Assembly: GCF_003007685.1 (NCBI RefSeq)
Contig: NZ_PXNN01000013.1
Coordinates: 248,001-312,000 of the forward strand
Source of the DNA: Marinobacter halophilus
GTDB taxonomy: Bacteria > Pseudomonadota > Gammaproteobacteria > Pseudomonadales > Oleiphilaceae
Reading direction: 5' to 3'
DNA: 64,000 bases
Position 1 is the first letter of the stretch. Every line of letters starts with the position of its first letter. The notes under the pieces are model-generated. The model worked only from the letters and a program-made list of their open reading frames with translations, was not told the origin of the DNA and did not search any database. A program made the position numbers and the translations under genes. Positions 8,709-18,154 of this stretch are shown here, in pieces.

Positions 8709-9320
8709 TCAAAGCCCCATCATGGCCATGACCTGATCGGTCAGCCCGTCCGGCGTAAGGCCACCGCGCTCTGGCTTGTACCAGGTGACGGTCCAGCTCA
8801 ACGCTCCCGTCAGCATCCGGCGCACGATAAAGGGGTCGGCCTTGAGCTGGCCTTTGCCACTGAGCTCTTCGAGTACCGACAGCCAGAGCCCTTCGTAAAC
8901 ATCCCGCAACTTCAGCACTTCAGCCCGAGAGCTTTCAGAAAGGCTGCGCCACTCGTAAACCAGCACCGCCATGGCCTCACCGGTCTGGCCATTGATCGAT
9001 TCCAGCTCGGTCCGGATCAAGGCCCGCAGCTTGTCCCGGGGTGACCCGGCCCGGTCTGCAGCCGCCTGCATTAACGCAGTATTCAGGCGAATGGTTTCCA
9101 CCATTACAGCCTTGAGGATTTCCTCTTTGGTGCGGAAATGATGAAACAGACTACCAGACTGAATGCCCACTGCAGCCGCGAGATCCCTAACCGTGGTGCG
9201 CTCATAACCTTTATCCCGGAACAGTCGAGCCGCTTCGTTAAGCAAACGGCCACGGGCGCTGTTGGGGTCGGAAACAAGTTGTTCGGCAATCAGGGACTGA
9301 AGAATCTGGTTCGGGCTCAC
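8709..9320 (-). CDS. atuR: TetR-family repressor, probable AtuR
   Basis: A TetR regulator of about 203 aa. The N-terminal helix-turn-helix domain is clear (ARLFRDKGYERTTVRDLAAAVG, then SGSLFHHFRTKEEIL); the C-terminal two thirds are the helical ligand domain. It is divergent from atuA with a 142-bp gap that contains a palindrome. In Pseudomonas aeruginosa, AtuR is a TetR repressor that binds inverted repeats in exactly this atuR-atuA interval. I place the start at the GTG at 9320 (SPNQILQSLIAEQ); the open frame continues 67 codons upstream without a plausible start signal, across the promoter. The inducer is probably a terpenoid acyl-CoA, by analogy only. Confidence 0.82.
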   Translation of the reverse strand: MSPNQILQSLIAEQLVSDPNSARGRLLNEAARLFRDKGYERTTVRDLAAAVGIQSGSLFHHFRTKEEILKAVMVETIRLNTALMQAAADRAGSPRDKLRALIRTELESINGQTGEAMAVLVYEWRSLSESSRAEVLKLRDVYEGLWLSVLEELSGKGQLKADPFIVRRMLTGALSWTVTWYKPERGGLTPDGLTDQVMAMMGL

Positions 9321-9368
9321 AAGGGCTGTCCGGCTGGCTGAAAAAGATATTTCTATTTTACCTGAGAT

Positions 9369-9400
9369 TTGACTGTTTACAAACCAAGCGCTTGCTTGGT
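9369..9400. promoter_or_regulatory. atuR-atuA divergent promoter with palindromic operator
   Basis: ACCAAGC and GCTTGGT (9383-9389 and 9394-9400) flank a perfect core palindrome CAAGCGCTTG (9385-9394), the typical layout of a TetR-family operator. A -35-like TTGACT (9369-9374) precedes it on the plus strand. On the minus strand, TTGTAA with a 16-bp spacer to TAAAAT could serve atuR. A regulator bound here would cover both promoters, giving repression of atuA and autorepression. P. aeruginosa AtuR is reported to bind 13-bp inverted repeats in the equivalent region. Confidence 0.65.
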
Positions 9401-9462
9401 ATTGTCGATGGTATCGTTGGACCCGCCCGCGACTGTCGGGCACACAGAACAAGGCAAACAAC

Positions 9463-11259
9463 ATGTCAGACACCAGTAAGACCATCCGCATCGGCTGTTC
9501 CTCCGCTTTCTGGGGTGACACAGAAACCGCCGCCGCCCAACTGGTGCATCAGGGCAACATCGACTATCTGGTGGCCGATTACCTGGCCGAAATCACCATG
9601 TCGATCATGGCGGGCCAGAAGATGAAGGATCCGACCCAGGGCTATGCCCGGGATTTCGTGCAGACCGTCATGGCGCCCCTACTTGGCGACATCAAGAAAA
9701 AAGGCATTCGAGTGTTGGCTAATGCCGGTGGCGTTAACCCGGTGGCTTGCCGTGATGCCCTGCAGGCATTGTGTGAAAAAGCCGGTGTTGATCTGAAAAT
9801 CGCGCTGGTGCTGGGCGACGACCTGTTGATGAAGAAAAAACAACTGGCCAACGCTGGCATCACCGAGATGACCACCAGCCAACCCTTCCCCGCCATGATG
9901 GTCAGCCTGAACGCTTACCTGGGGGCCCCCGGGTTGGTGGCGGCGCTGGATCAGGGCGCCGACATCATTATCACCGGCCGGGTGGCCGACAGTGCCCTGG
10001 TACTGGCGCCGCTGGTGCATGAATTCGGCTGGCAGTGGGATGATTATGACAAGCTGGCCCAAGGCAGCCTGGCCGGCCACCTGTTGGAGTGTGGCGCGCA
10101 GTCTACTGGCGGTAACTTTACCGATTGGGAGCAGGTCGCCGACGGCTACGCGAATATGGGCTTCCCGATAGCTGAAGTCAGTGCCTCTGGCGATTTTATG
10201 ATAACCAAACCGGAGGGCACCGGCGGCATGGTGAGCCGGGGCACGGTGGGTGAGCAGTTGGTGTACGAAATTGGCGATCCGCGGGCTTATCTGTTGCCGG
10301 ATGTGACCTGCGATTTCACGCAAGTGGCGCTTGAGGAAATCGGCAAGGATCAGGTGCAGGTCTCGGGCGCCCGGGGCCTGCCACCGACCGACAGCTACAA
10401 GGTGTCGGGTACCTGGCCGGACGGCTTCAAGTGCACGGTGACCTTCCTGATGGCTGGCATCAATGCCGCCGCCAAGGCACAAAAAGTCGCGGAAGCCATT
10501 CTGGCAAAGACCTCCGCCATGTTCAGCGAGCGCGGCCTGCCGGACTATTCTGACACCAGTATTGAGCTGCTGGGCACCGAAACCACCTACGGCGGCCATG
10601 GCCGCTGCGGCGACACCCGCGAGGTGGTGGTGAAGATTGCAACGGCCCACCCCAAGAAGGAAGCGCTGGTGCTGTTTTCCCGGGAGATAGCGCAGGCGGC
10701 GACCGGCATGGCGCCGGGGATTACCGGGATTGTGGGTGGCCGGCCGACGGTGTGGCCAAAAATTAGGTTGTATTCCTGCCTGGCGCCGAAGTCTGAGGTG
10801 TCGGTGTCGGTGGATCTGGCGGGGGAGAAAACAACGGTGGCAGTGGCTTGCGAGGGTGGTTTTGATCCTGCCTCGTTAACGCCGGAGCCGGAAACTCGCA
10901 TCGAGGTGGCAGCAGAAACGACCGTGCCGCTTATTGAGCTGGCCTGGGCCCGTTCGGGAGACAAGGGCGATCACAGTAATATCGGGGTGATTGCGCGGGA
11001 TGCGGAGTTTATTCCTTATATTGAGGCGGCATTGACGGAGCAGGCGGTGGCGGAGTGGATGAGTCACACGCTGAACCCGGAGACCGGCAAGGTCACGCGT
11101 TGGGCGATGCCGGGGCTGCATGCATTTAACTTCCTGCTGGAGCACAGTTTGGGTGGCGGTGGCGTGGCCAGCCTGCGGATTGATCCGCAGGGCAAGGCGT
11201 TCGCGCAGCAGCTGCTGGAGTTTCCGGTGCCGGTACCTTTCAGCTTGGTGCGTGGCTGA
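9463..11259 (+). CDS. atuA: Acyclic terpene utilization protein AtuA
   Basis: A 598-aa cytoplasmic protein of the AtuA family (DUF1446). The N-terminal domain (about 1-460) carries the family signature [20 protein letters not shown] and [19 protein letters not shown]. The C-terminal 110 residues ([20 protein letters not shown] onward) form the small AtuA-like ferredoxin-fold domain. AtuA is essential for citronellol/geraniol catabolism in Pseudomonas; its reaction is not settled, and a role at the lyase step has been proposed. It is the first gene of the operon, opposite atuR, with AAGG ahead of the ATG. Length matches the family. Confidence 0.92.
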   Translation: MSDTSKTIRIGCSSAFWGDTETAAAQLVHQGNIDYLVADYLAEITMSIMAGQKMKDPTQGYARDFVQTVMAPLLGDIKKKGIRVLANAGGVNPVACRDALQALCEKAGVDLKIALVLGDDLLMKKKQLANAGITEMTTSQPFPAMMVSLNAYLGAPGLVAALDQGADIIITGRVADSALVLAPLVHEFGWQWDDYDKLAQGSLAGHLLECGAQSTGGNFTDWEQVADGYANMGFPIAEVSASGDFMITKPEGTGGMVSRGTVGEQLVYEIGDPRAYLLPDVTCDFTQVALEEIGKDQVQVSGARGLPPTDSYKVSGTWPDGFKCTVTFLMAGINAAAKAQKVAEAILAKTSAMFSERGLPDYSDTSIELLGTETTYGGHGRCGDTREVVVKIATAHPKKEALVLFSREIAQAATGMAPGITGIVGGRPTVWPKIRLYSCLAPKSEVSVSVDLAGEKTTVAVACEGGFDPASLTPEPETRIEVAAETTVPLIELAWARSGDKGDHSNIGVIARDAEFIPYIEAALTEQAVAEWMSHTLNPETGKVTRWAMPGLHAFNFLLEHSLGGGGVASLRIDPQGKAFAQQLLEFPVPVPFSLVRG

Positions 11260-11335
11260 TGCTTTTGTGCAAGCACCCCGCTGGGGGCGCCCTAACTTTT
11301 TACGTGGATTCAGCATATTCGGATAAGGGAATTTT

Positions 11336-12202
11336 ATGAGTTATCAGTCTGTTTTGCGGCCTGGGTTGTTTGAAGGCCAGGTCTTCATTGTCACTGGCGG
11401 CGGCTCTGGCATTGGCCGCTGCACTGCTCACGAATTAGCCGCCCTCGGTGCTCGAGTTGCACTGGTGGGTCGTAAGCAAGAGAAGGTGGACGCCGTTAAA
11501 GCCGAGATCGAGGAAGACGGCGGCATTGCCAGCGCGCACTCCTGCGATATCCGGGAAGAGGAATCGGTGCAGGCGACCGTGAAAGCCATTATTGCCGAGC
11601 ATGGCCGGCTGGATGGCCTGGTGAATAACGCCGGTGGCCAGTTTGCGTCGCCGCTGACGGGGATCAGCCAGAAGGGTTGGGAAACCGTGGTGCGAACGAA
11701 TTTGACCGGTGGCTTTCTGATGGCCCGGGAGGCGTATACCCAGGCGCTGAGCAAGACAGGCGGTGCCATTGTGAACATTGTAGCCGACATGTGGGGCGGC
11801 ATGCCGGGTATGGGCCATTCTGGCGCGGCCCGGGCGGGAATGGTGAATTTTACCCAGACCGCAGCCGTGGAATGGGCGCCGTCCGGGGTTCGGGTGAATG
11901 CAGTGGCGCCGGGGTGGATTGCGTCCAGCGGAATGGATAACTATCCAGCGCACATGAAGTCCTGGATCAAAGGCCTGGCGGATGCGGTGCCAATCAAGCG
12001 CATGGGCACGGAGTCCGAGGTGAGTTCTGCGATCTGTTTTCTGCTCAGTCAGGGCGCGGCGTTTATCAGTGGTGATTGCCTGCGCATTGACGGGGCGGCG
12101 TCTCACGGTGGTCGGATTTGGCCGATGCCCAAAGCGAAAAACACCGAGCCGTACAACGGTTTTCATCGGGCGGTAACGCCGAAAGTATTGAGCGAAGACT
12201 GA
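11336..12202 (+). CDS. atuB: Short-chain dehydrogenase of the atu cluster (AtuB position)
   Basis: A 288-aa SDR with cofactor motif TGGGSGIG (about residue 21), NNAGG, and a C-terminal SGDCLRIDG segment. The usual YxxxK active site is altered: after IVNIVADMWGGMPGMGHSGAARAGMVNFT the expected Tyr and Lys are not in the standard spacing, so the chemistry may not be classical alcohol oxidation; it could be a reductase of the 2,4-dienoyl-CoA type. It sits 76 nt after atuA with AAGGGA before the ATG. P. aeruginosa has two SDRs in its cluster, atuB and atuG; only one is present here. The position matches atuB, but homology to AtuG cannot be excluded. Confidence 0.72.
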   Translation: MSYQSVLRPGLFEGQVFIVTGGGSGIGRCTAHELAALGARVALVGRKQEKVDAVKAEIEEDGGIASAHSCDIREEESVQATVKAIIAEHGRLDGLVNNAGGQFASPLTGISQKGWETVVRTNLTGGFLMAREAYTQALSKTGGAIVNIVADMWGGMPGMGHSGAARAGMVNFTQTAAVEWAPSGVRVNAVAPGWIASSGMDNYPAHMKSWIKGLADAVPIKRMGTESEVSSAICFLLSQGAAFISGDCLRIDGAASHGGRIWPMPKAKNTEPYNGFHRAVTPKVLSED

Positions 12203-12212
12203 GGATTTTTCC

Positions 12213-13829
12213 ATGCAGGTACTGGAAACAACTGTAACACCCCAGTCCGAGGAATTCCGTGCCAATGCGGAAGCTATGGAGGCGCACATTGCGTCCTTCC
12301 GGGACGTCGAGCAAAAAGTGCTGAACCTGGCGGAAGCGGCTCGGGACAAGTTCATCAAGCGCGGCAAGCTTCTGCCCCGGGATCGCATCAACCGGTTGCT
12401 GGACCGCGGCAGCGAGTTTCTGGAGCTCTGCTCGCTGGCTGGCTACAAAATGCACGATGACAAAGACGGCTCTCTGGCCGGCGGTGCCATCATTGCTGGC
12501 ATCGGCAGAGTTGCCGGTGTTCGGTGTCTGGTGGTCGCCAGCAACAGTGCCATCAAAGGCGGCACCATTACCCCGGCCGGTCTGGACAAGACTTTGCGGC
12601 TGCAGCAGATCGCCATGGAGAACAAGCTGCCGGTGTTGTCGCTGTCGGAATCAGGCGGCGCCAACCTGAACTACGCCACCGATATTTTCGTGCTCGGCGC
12701 CCGGGGCTTTGCCAACCAGGCCCGCATGTCGGCAGCCGGTATTCCGCAGATCACTGTGGTTCACGGTAACGCTACTGCGGGCGGAGCCTATCAACCGGGT
12801 TTGTCGGATTACGTCATCACCGTACGTGAGCATGCAAAGATGTTCCTGGCCGGCCCACCGCTGCTGAAGGCCGCCACCGGCGAAATCGCCACCGATGAAG
12901 AACTGGGCGGTGCGGAAATGCACGCCACCGTGGCCGGCACCGCTGAATACCTGGCCGAAGACGATGCCGATGGCATTCGCCAGGCCCGGGAAATTCTCGG
13001 CGCCCTGCCCTGGAACGAACACCTGCCGCTGCAGCGGGAATTGACCTGGGACGAGCCCGCCTACCCGGCGGAGGAACTGCTGGGCGTGATTCCGGCAGAT
13101 GCCAAGAAGCCTTACGATGTGCGCGAGATCCTCGCCCGCATCGCCGACGGTTCTCGTTTTTTGGACTTCAAGAACGACTACGACAGCCAGACCGTGTGCG
13201 GCACCATCCGCATCCAGGGTCACAGTGTCGGCATCATCGGTAACAACGGCCCGATCACCACGGCCGGCTCAACCAAGGCCGCCCAGTTCATTCAACTGTG
13301 CGACCAGGCCGGCACGCCCCTCCTGTTCCTGCACAACACCACCGGTTTCATGGTGGGCACCCACTCGGAGCAGAACGGCATCATCAAGCACGGCTCCAAA
13401 ATGCTGCAGGCCGTCGCCAACTGTCGGGTGCCGAAAATTGCGGTGGTGGTCGGCGGCTCTTACGGCGCAGGCAATTACGCCATGTGCGGCCGGGGCCTGG
13501 ACCCAAGGTTCATCTTTGCCTGGCCCAATAGCCGCACCGCCGTGATGGGCCCAGCCCAGGCAGGCAAGGTCATGCGCATTGTCGCCGAAGAAAAACAGCG
13601 CAAAAGCGGCATAGAGCCGGACGAGAAAACCCTGGCGTTCCTGGAGCAAGCCACCGCCAAGAAACTCGAAGACGGCTCCACCGCCCTGTTCGGCACCGCA
13701 AGGCTTTGGGATGACGGACTGATTGATCCCAGAGACACCCGGCGGGTGCTGGCCATGGCTCTGTCGGTCTGCCGCGAAGCCGAACAACGACAACTGCGAC
13801 CCAATTCCTATGGCGTCGCCCGTTTCTGA
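12213..13829 (+). CDS. atuC: Geranyl-CoA carboxylase beta (carboxyltransferase) subunit
   Basis: A 538-aa carboxyltransferase of the propionyl/methylcrotonyl/geranyl-CoA carboxylase family. It has N- and C-terminal crotonase-like halves with LSLSESGGANLN, TAGGAYQPGLSDYV and, in the second half, HNTTGFMVGTHSEQ and GGSYGAGNYAMCGRG. It transfers CO2 from biotin to geranyl-CoA, making isohexenylglutaconyl-CoA, with AtuF. In the first half GARGFANQARMS replaces the GRIFFNQA-type segment usual in methylcrotonyl-CoA carboxylases, the region where a Phe-to-Gly change is known to open the pocket for geranyl-CoA. GAGGA precedes the ATG, 10 nt after the SDR gene. Confidence 0.9.
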   Translation: MQVLETTVTPQSEEFRANAEAMEAHIASFRDVEQKVLNLAEAARDKFIKRGKLLPRDRINRLLDRGSEFLELCSLAGYKMHDDKDGSLAGGAIIAGIGRVAGVRCLVVASNSAIKGGTITPAGLDKTLRLQQIAMENKLPVLSLSESGGANLNYATDIFVLGARGFANQARMSAAGIPQITVVHGNATAGGAYQPGLSDYVITVREHAKMFLAGPPLLKAATGEIATDEELGGAEMHATVAGTAEYLAEDDADGIRQAREILGALPWNEHLPLQRELTWDEPAYPAEELLGVIPADAKKPYDVREILARIADGSRFLDFKNDYDSQTVCGTIRIQGHSVGIIGNNGPITTAGSTKAAQFIQLCDQAGTPLLFLHNTTGFMVGTHSEQNGIIKHGSKMLQAVANCRVPKIAVVVGGSYGAGNYAMCGRGLDPRFIFAWPNSRTAVMGPAQAGKVMRIVAEEKQRKSGIEPDEKTLAFLEQATAKKLEDGSTALFGTARLWDDGLIDPRDTRRVLAMALSVCREAEQRQLRPNSYGVARF

Positions 13830-13848
13830 TCTTTCAAGGAGAACAACA

Positions 13849-15009
13849 ATGCAATTTACAACCGAACACGAAGCACTCAGAAAAACCGTCAAAGACTTTG
13901 TTGAAAAAGAGATCAACCCGCACTGCGACGAATGGGAAGAAGCCGGCGAATTCCCGATTCACGAACTGTTCAAGAAGCTTGGTAACCTGGGTTTGCTGGG
14001 CATCCAGAAGCCGGAAGAATACGGCGGCATGGGCCTGGATTACAGCTACAACCTGGTGGCTGCGGAAGAGCTGGGCATGGCCAAATGCGGCGGCGTACCG
14101 CTGGCCATTGGCGTACAAACCGACATGTGCACCCCGGCCATCGCCCGTTTCGGCTCTGACGAACTCAAGCGCGACTTCCTCGCCCCGGCCATCTCGGGCG
14201 ACATGGTGGGCTGCATTGGTGTCAGTGAAGTGGGCGCCGGCTCAGATGTTGCCGGCCTGAAAACCACCGCAAAAAAAGACGGCGACGACTACGTCATTAA
14301 CGGCTCCAAGATGTGGATCACCAACTCGCCGAAAGCGGACTTCATGTGCCTGCTGGCCAACACCAGCGACGACAAACCGCACAAGAACAAGACTCTGATG
14401 ATCGTGCCCATGAACACTCCGGGCATCACCATGAGCCCGCACCTGAACAAACTGGGCATGCGTTCGTCTGAAACCGCCCAGATATTCTTTGACGATGTGC
14501 GGGTTCCGCAGCGTAATCGCATCGGCGCCGAAGGCACCGGCTTTATGATGCAGATGGTCCAGTTCCAGGAAGAACGCCTGTGGGGCGCCGCCAATGTGAT
14601 CAAGGCCCTGGAAAACTGCATCAACCAGACCATCGAGTACTGCCGCGAGCGCAAGACCTTCGGCCAGCCGCTGATCGACAATCAGTACATCCATTTCCGC
14701 CTGGCCGAGCTGCAAACCGAAGTCGAAGCCCTGCGAGCGCTGACTTACCAGGCCTGTGAACTCCACGTAGAAGGCAAAGACGTTACCAAACTCGCCTCCA
14801 TGGCCAAACTCAAAGCCGGCCGCCTGGGCCGCGAAGTCACCGACACGTGCCTGCAGTACTGGGGCGGCAACGGCTACATGTGGGAAAACCCCCTGGCCCG
14901 CGCCTACCGTGACGTGCGCCTGGTCTCCATCGGCGGCGGTGCTGACGAAATCATGCTGGGCATTATCTGCAAGCTGATGGGCACCTTGCCCGGCAAGAAA
15001 CGGGACTGA
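13849..15009 (+). CDS. atuD: Citronellyl-CoA dehydrogenase (acyl-CoA dehydrogenase)
   Basis: A 386-aa FAD-dependent acyl-CoA dehydrogenase. Signatures: GCIGVSEVGAGSDVAGLKT (flavin/substrate loop), KMWITNSPKADF, GCIN-type helix with QTIEYCRERKTFGQPL, and the C-terminal QYWGGNGYMWENP and GGADEIMLG, where the Glu is a candidate base. In the atu pathway AtuD oxidises citronellyl-CoA to geranyl-CoA. I start it at 13849 because AAGGAG sits eight bases upstream; the frame is open 42 codons further but overlaps atuC without a signal. Its place between both carboxylase subunits matches the Pseudomonas order. Confidence 0.9.
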   Translation: MQFTTEHEALRKTVKDFVEKEINPHCDEWEEAGEFPIHELFKKLGNLGLLGIQKPEEYGGMGLDYSYNLVAAEELGMAKCGGVPLAIGVQTDMCTPAIARFGSDELKRDFLAPAISGDMVGCIGVSEVGAGSDVAGLKTTAKKDGDDYVINGSKMWITNSPKADFMCLLANTSDDKPHKNKTLMIVPMNTPGITMSPHLNKLGMRSSETAQIFFDDVRVPQRNRIGAEGTGFMMQMVQFQEERLWGAANVIKALENCINQTIEYCRERKTFGQPLIDNQYIHFRLAELQTEVEALRALTYQACELHVEGKDVTKLASMAKLKAGRLGREVTDTCLQYWGGNGYMWENPLARAYRDVRLVSIGGGADEIMLGIICKLMGTLPGKKRD

Positions 15010-15023
15010 CATTGGAGCCCTTT

Positions 15024-15845
15024 ATGGAACAGCTTCCCCAGTGCGAAACCCTGATTCTTGAGAAACACGGCCCGGCGCTGATGGTCACCATCAACCGTCC
15101 GGAAGTCCGCAACGCCATGAGCCTGCAGATGGTCGCGGAACTGTCCACCCTGTTCAACGAAGTCGAACATGACGACAGCATCCGAGCCGTCGTCATCCGC
15201 GGCGCCGGTGGCCACTTCTGCGCCGGCGGCGACATCAAAGACATGGCTGGCGCCCGGGGCCAGCAAGCCGGCGAAGGCCGCGACGACCCGTTCTACAAAC
15301 TCAACCGCGCCTTCGGCCAGATGATCCAACAGGTCAACGAATCCGCCAAAGTCGTCATCGCCATCACCGAAGGCGCCGTCATGGGCGGCGGCTTCGGCCT
15401 GGCCTGCGTCTCCGACGTCGCCATCGCCGGCCCGACCGCAAAATTCGGCATGCCGGAAACCTCCCTGGGCGTCATCCCGGCCCAGATCGCCCCGTTCGTG
15501 GTCGAACGCATCGGCCTGACCCAGGCCCGCCGGCTGGCCCTGCTGGGTTTGAGAATCGACGCAGCGGAAGCCTGTGCACTCGGCATTGTTCACCAGGTCG
15601 CCGGGTCCGAGGAACAGCTGAACGACATGCTGAACCAGGCGCTTGAACGGGTCCGCCTGTGCGCCCCGAATGCCACGGCAGAAACCAAAGCCCTGCTGCA
15701 CCGGGTCGGTCACGAACCCATGGCCGGGTTGCTGGATGACGCGGCGGAAAAGTTCGCCGCGGCCATTCGTGGCGCCGAGGGCACAGAAGGCACCATGGCG
15801 TTTATGCAAAAGCGCGAGCCAAAGTGGGCAGGCAGCGAGAGCTAA
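15024..15845 (+). CDS. atuE: Isohexenylglutaconyl-CoA hydratase (crotonase family)
   Basis: A 273-aa crotonase-fold hydratase with GGHFCAGGDIKDM (oxyanion hole), EGAVMGGGFGLACVSDVAIAG and PETSLGVIPAQIAPFV, where the Glu is a catalytic candidate. It should hydrate isohexenylglutaconyl-CoA to 3-hydroxy-3-isohexenylglutaryl-CoA. The ATG at 15024 is preferred over a TTG at 15012 because GGAG lies six bases ahead of it. The gene follows atuD by 14 nt. Downstream, before atuF, lies a 119-bp inverted-repeat element that separates the operon into two blocks. Confidence 0.88.
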   Translation: MEQLPQCETLILEKHGPALMVTINRPEVRNAMSLQMVAELSTLFNEVEHDDSIRAVVIRGAGGHFCAGGDIKDMAGARGQQAGEGRDDPFYKLNRAFGQMIQQVNESAKVVIAITEGAVMGGGFGLACVSDVAIAGPTAKFGMPETSLGVIPAQIAPFVVERIGLTQARRLALLGLRIDAAEACALGIVHQVAGSEEQLNDMLNQALERVRLCAPNATAETKALLHRVGHEPMAGLLDDAAEKFAAAIRGAEGTEGTMAFMQKREPKWAGSES

Positions 15846-15910
15846 TCAACAAGCAGAAGCAGCAGACCGCATACAAAGCATGTCTGCAGGCACGAACAAA
15901 GTCAGCGGGA

Positions 15911-16029
15911 GCGCTGGTGGTGTGGGTGGTCCTCCAGAAAATGTGCGGAGCCATGGATGGCGGAGCCCAAGCGCCACATGGATGTGCCGCAGGAGCGTTT
16001 TTCTGGAGGACCACCCACACCACCAGTGC
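15911..16029. repeat. Variable-arm inverted-repeat element, copy A (between atuE and atuF)
   Basis: Two 31-bp arms (15911-15941 and 15999-16029, one mismatch) enclose a 57-nt centre. The centre holds two small palindromes, GCCATGGATGGC (15950-15961) and CACATGGATGTG (15975-15986). Read on the minus strand it aligns with the centre of copy B at 20063-20116. The inner arm ends are an A run and a T run. It lies inside the atu operon, 65 nt after the atuE stop and 50 nt before the atuF start, so the transcript would fold here. Confidence 0.85.
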
Positions 16030-16079
16030 GGACGAGCACCAAATCACGCAGATGCGTGTACAGAGTAGGTGACACATCA

Positions 16080-18050
16080 ATGCTAAAAAAACTTCTCATA
16101 GCAAACCGGGGCGAAATCGCCGTCCGGGTTATCCGCACAGCCAGGGCGCTGGGCTACCGAACCGTGGCCGTCTACTCCGAAGCCGACGCCAACGCATTGC
16201 ACGTCGAACAAGCTGACGAAGCCGTTTGCATCGGCCCGGCACAGGTTGCCGCCTCCTACCTGAACGCAGACGCCATCCTTGATGCCGCCAAACAAACCGG
16301 CGCCGACTGCATCCATCCGGGTTACGGCTTCCTGTCCGAAAACGCCGGCTTCGCCAAAGCCATAAAACAGGCTGGCCTCACCTTCGTCGGCCCGCCCGAG
16401 AATGCCATCGAACTCATGGGCAGCAAACGCCACTCCAAAATCGCCATGCAAAAAGCGGGTGTACCGGTCGTGCCCGGCTATGAAGGCCCTGTCAAAGGGA
16501 ACAAGGCCACCGACGACGAACTCATCACCGCTGCCAAAGACATCGGCTACCCGCTCATGCTCAAAGCCTCCGCCGGTGGTGGTGGCCGCGGCATGCGCCT
16601 GGTCGAGAGTGACAGCGAGCTGGCCGACAACATCAAACGGGCCCGCTCCGAAGCCAAACAGGCCTTCGGCGACGACGAACTGATCCTCGAAAAAGCCGTC
16701 ATCGAACCCCGCCACGTCGAAATCCAGGTCTTCGCCGACCGCCACGGCAATGCCGTCTACCTGGGCGAGCGGGACTGCTCCGTGCAGCGCCGACACCAGA
16801 AAGTCGTCGAAGAAGCACCCTCCCCCTTCGTCACCCCGGAGCTGCGCAAAGCCATGGGCGAAGCCGCCGTTAAAGCTGCCCTCGCCTGCGGTTACGAAGG
16901 CGCCGGCACGGTCGAATTCCTGGTCGATAAAGATCGCAACTTCTACTTCCTGGAAATGAACACCCGCCTGCAAGTTGAGCACCCGGTTACCGAACTGATC
17001 ACCGGTCAAGACCTGGTCGCCTGGCAACTGATGGTGGCCGAAGGTCAGGCACTTCCGCTAACCCAGGACGAAATCCAGCTCAACGGCCACGCCATCGAAG
17101 TGCGCCTGTACGCCGAAGACCCCGCCAGCGGCTTCACCCCGCAGACCGGCACCTTGCACCAGTTCACCCCGGCCGAGGGCGAAGGCCTGCGCTTTGACAC
17201 CGGCGTGCGTTCCGGTGATGTAGTCAGTCCCCACTACGACCCCATGCTGGCGAAAGTCATCGCCTGGGGCGAAAACCGGGACCAGGCCCGTCGCCGCCTG
17301 ATCCGCGCGCTGGAAGACACCACCGTGTTCGGCGTCACCACCAACCGCCACTTCCTCAGCCGCATCATCGCTGACGACACCTTCGGTGCCGGTGAAGCCA
17401 CCACCGCGTTCCTGCAACAGGCCTTCAAGAATGATCCATCACTGTCGCCGCAACCGCTGACCATCCGGGAACTGGCCCTGAGCGCCTGCGCTTTCAGCCT
17501 GAACAACTCCGGTCAGGAAGGCTGGAGCAATGCCCCGGCCACGGTCATCCCGATGAAGCTGCAAGTGGACGACGAAACCCTTGAATTATTGGTCCGCCGT
17601 AACGGCCACACCTTGACGGTTTCCTACAGCGACGAGCAGCACGAACTGCAGCTGCAAACCCAGGAACCTGGCCTGTTGTGCATTATCGACAAAGGTGTTC
17701 GTCAGCAGTGCCAATATCATCGGGACGGGGATTCCCTATATTTGCAGGCATGCGGCCGCTCCTGGTCGGTGCGGGACATTACCCACCAGCCGGCAGCCGG
17801 CGCTCAAGGTAAAGGCAGTGGCCGGGTTCAGGCCAGTATGGACGGCGCCATTATTGATGTGCTGGTCAAGGCCGGTGACACCGTGCAACAGGGCCAGACC
17901 CTGGTCATCCTGGAAGCCATGAAAATGGAGCATCCGGTAAAAGCGGACCGGGATGGCACTATCAGCCAGGTTCTTGCCAGCGCTGGCGATCAGGTCAAAC
18001 GGAGCCAGCTACTCGTCGAAATTACCGCGCACGAGAAGGCCGGCGCATGA
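16080..18050 (+). CDS. atuF: Geranyl-CoA carboxylase alpha (biotin) subunit
   Basis: A 656-aa biotin-dependent carboxylase subunit. Order: biotin carboxylase domain (LLIANRGEIAVRVIRTA start; ATP-grasp with KASAGGGGRGMR about 160-170; catalytic EMNTRLQVEHPVTE about 285-300), a linker domain, then a biotinyl domain with EAMKMEHPV, the biotinylated Lys about residue 615. With AtuC it carboxylates geranyl-CoA. The ATG at 16080 gives the canonical start MLKKLLIANRG with a weak AGGTGA upstream; 41 upstream codons fall partly in the inverted repeat and are rejected. Sequence alone cannot rule out methylcrotonyl-CoA as substrate; the atu context decides. Confidence 0.9.
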   Translation: MLKKLLIANRGEIAVRVIRTARALGYRTVAVYSEADANALHVEQADEAVCIGPAQVAASYLNADAILDAAKQTGADCIHPGYGFLSENAGFAKAIKQAGLTFVGPPENAIELMGSKRHSKIAMQKAGVPVVPGYEGPVKGNKATDDELITAAKDIGYPLMLKASAGGGGRGMRLVESDSELADNIKRARSEAKQAFGDDELILEKAVIEPRHVEIQVFADRHGNAVYLGERDCSVQRRHQKVVEEAPSPFVTPELRKAMGEAAVKAALACGYEGAGTVEFLVDKDRNFYFLEMNTRLQVEHPVTELITGQDLVAWQLMVAEGQALPLTQDEIQLNGHAIEVRLYAEDPASGFTPQTGTLHQFTPAEGEGLRFDTGVRSGDVVSPHYDPMLAKVIAWGENRDQARRRLIRALEDTTVFGVTTNRHFLSRIIADDTFGAGEATTAFLQQAFKNDPSLSPQPLTIRELALSACAFSLNNSGQEGWSNAPATVIPMKLQVDDETLELLVRRNGHTLTVSYSDEQHELQLQTQEPGLLCIIDKGVRQQCQYHRDGDSLYLQACGRSWSVRDITHQPAAGAQGKGSGRVQASMDGAIIDVLVKAGDTVQQGQTLVILEAMKMEHPVKADRDGTISQVLASAGDQVKRSQLLVEITAHEKAGA

Positions 18051-18154
18051 CCCGTAAATCCGCCACAGCAGAATTCTGAAGCAGCCCCGGGCACACGCGT
18101 TGTCAGGGGTTCATCACACTTACAACGACAACGACGACTGAAACGGACATCTCC

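Noticed and set aside
15957..16079. N-terminal extension of atuF
   Set aside because: The extra 41 codons run through the inverted repeat; the biotin carboxylase family begins at MLKKLLIANRG.
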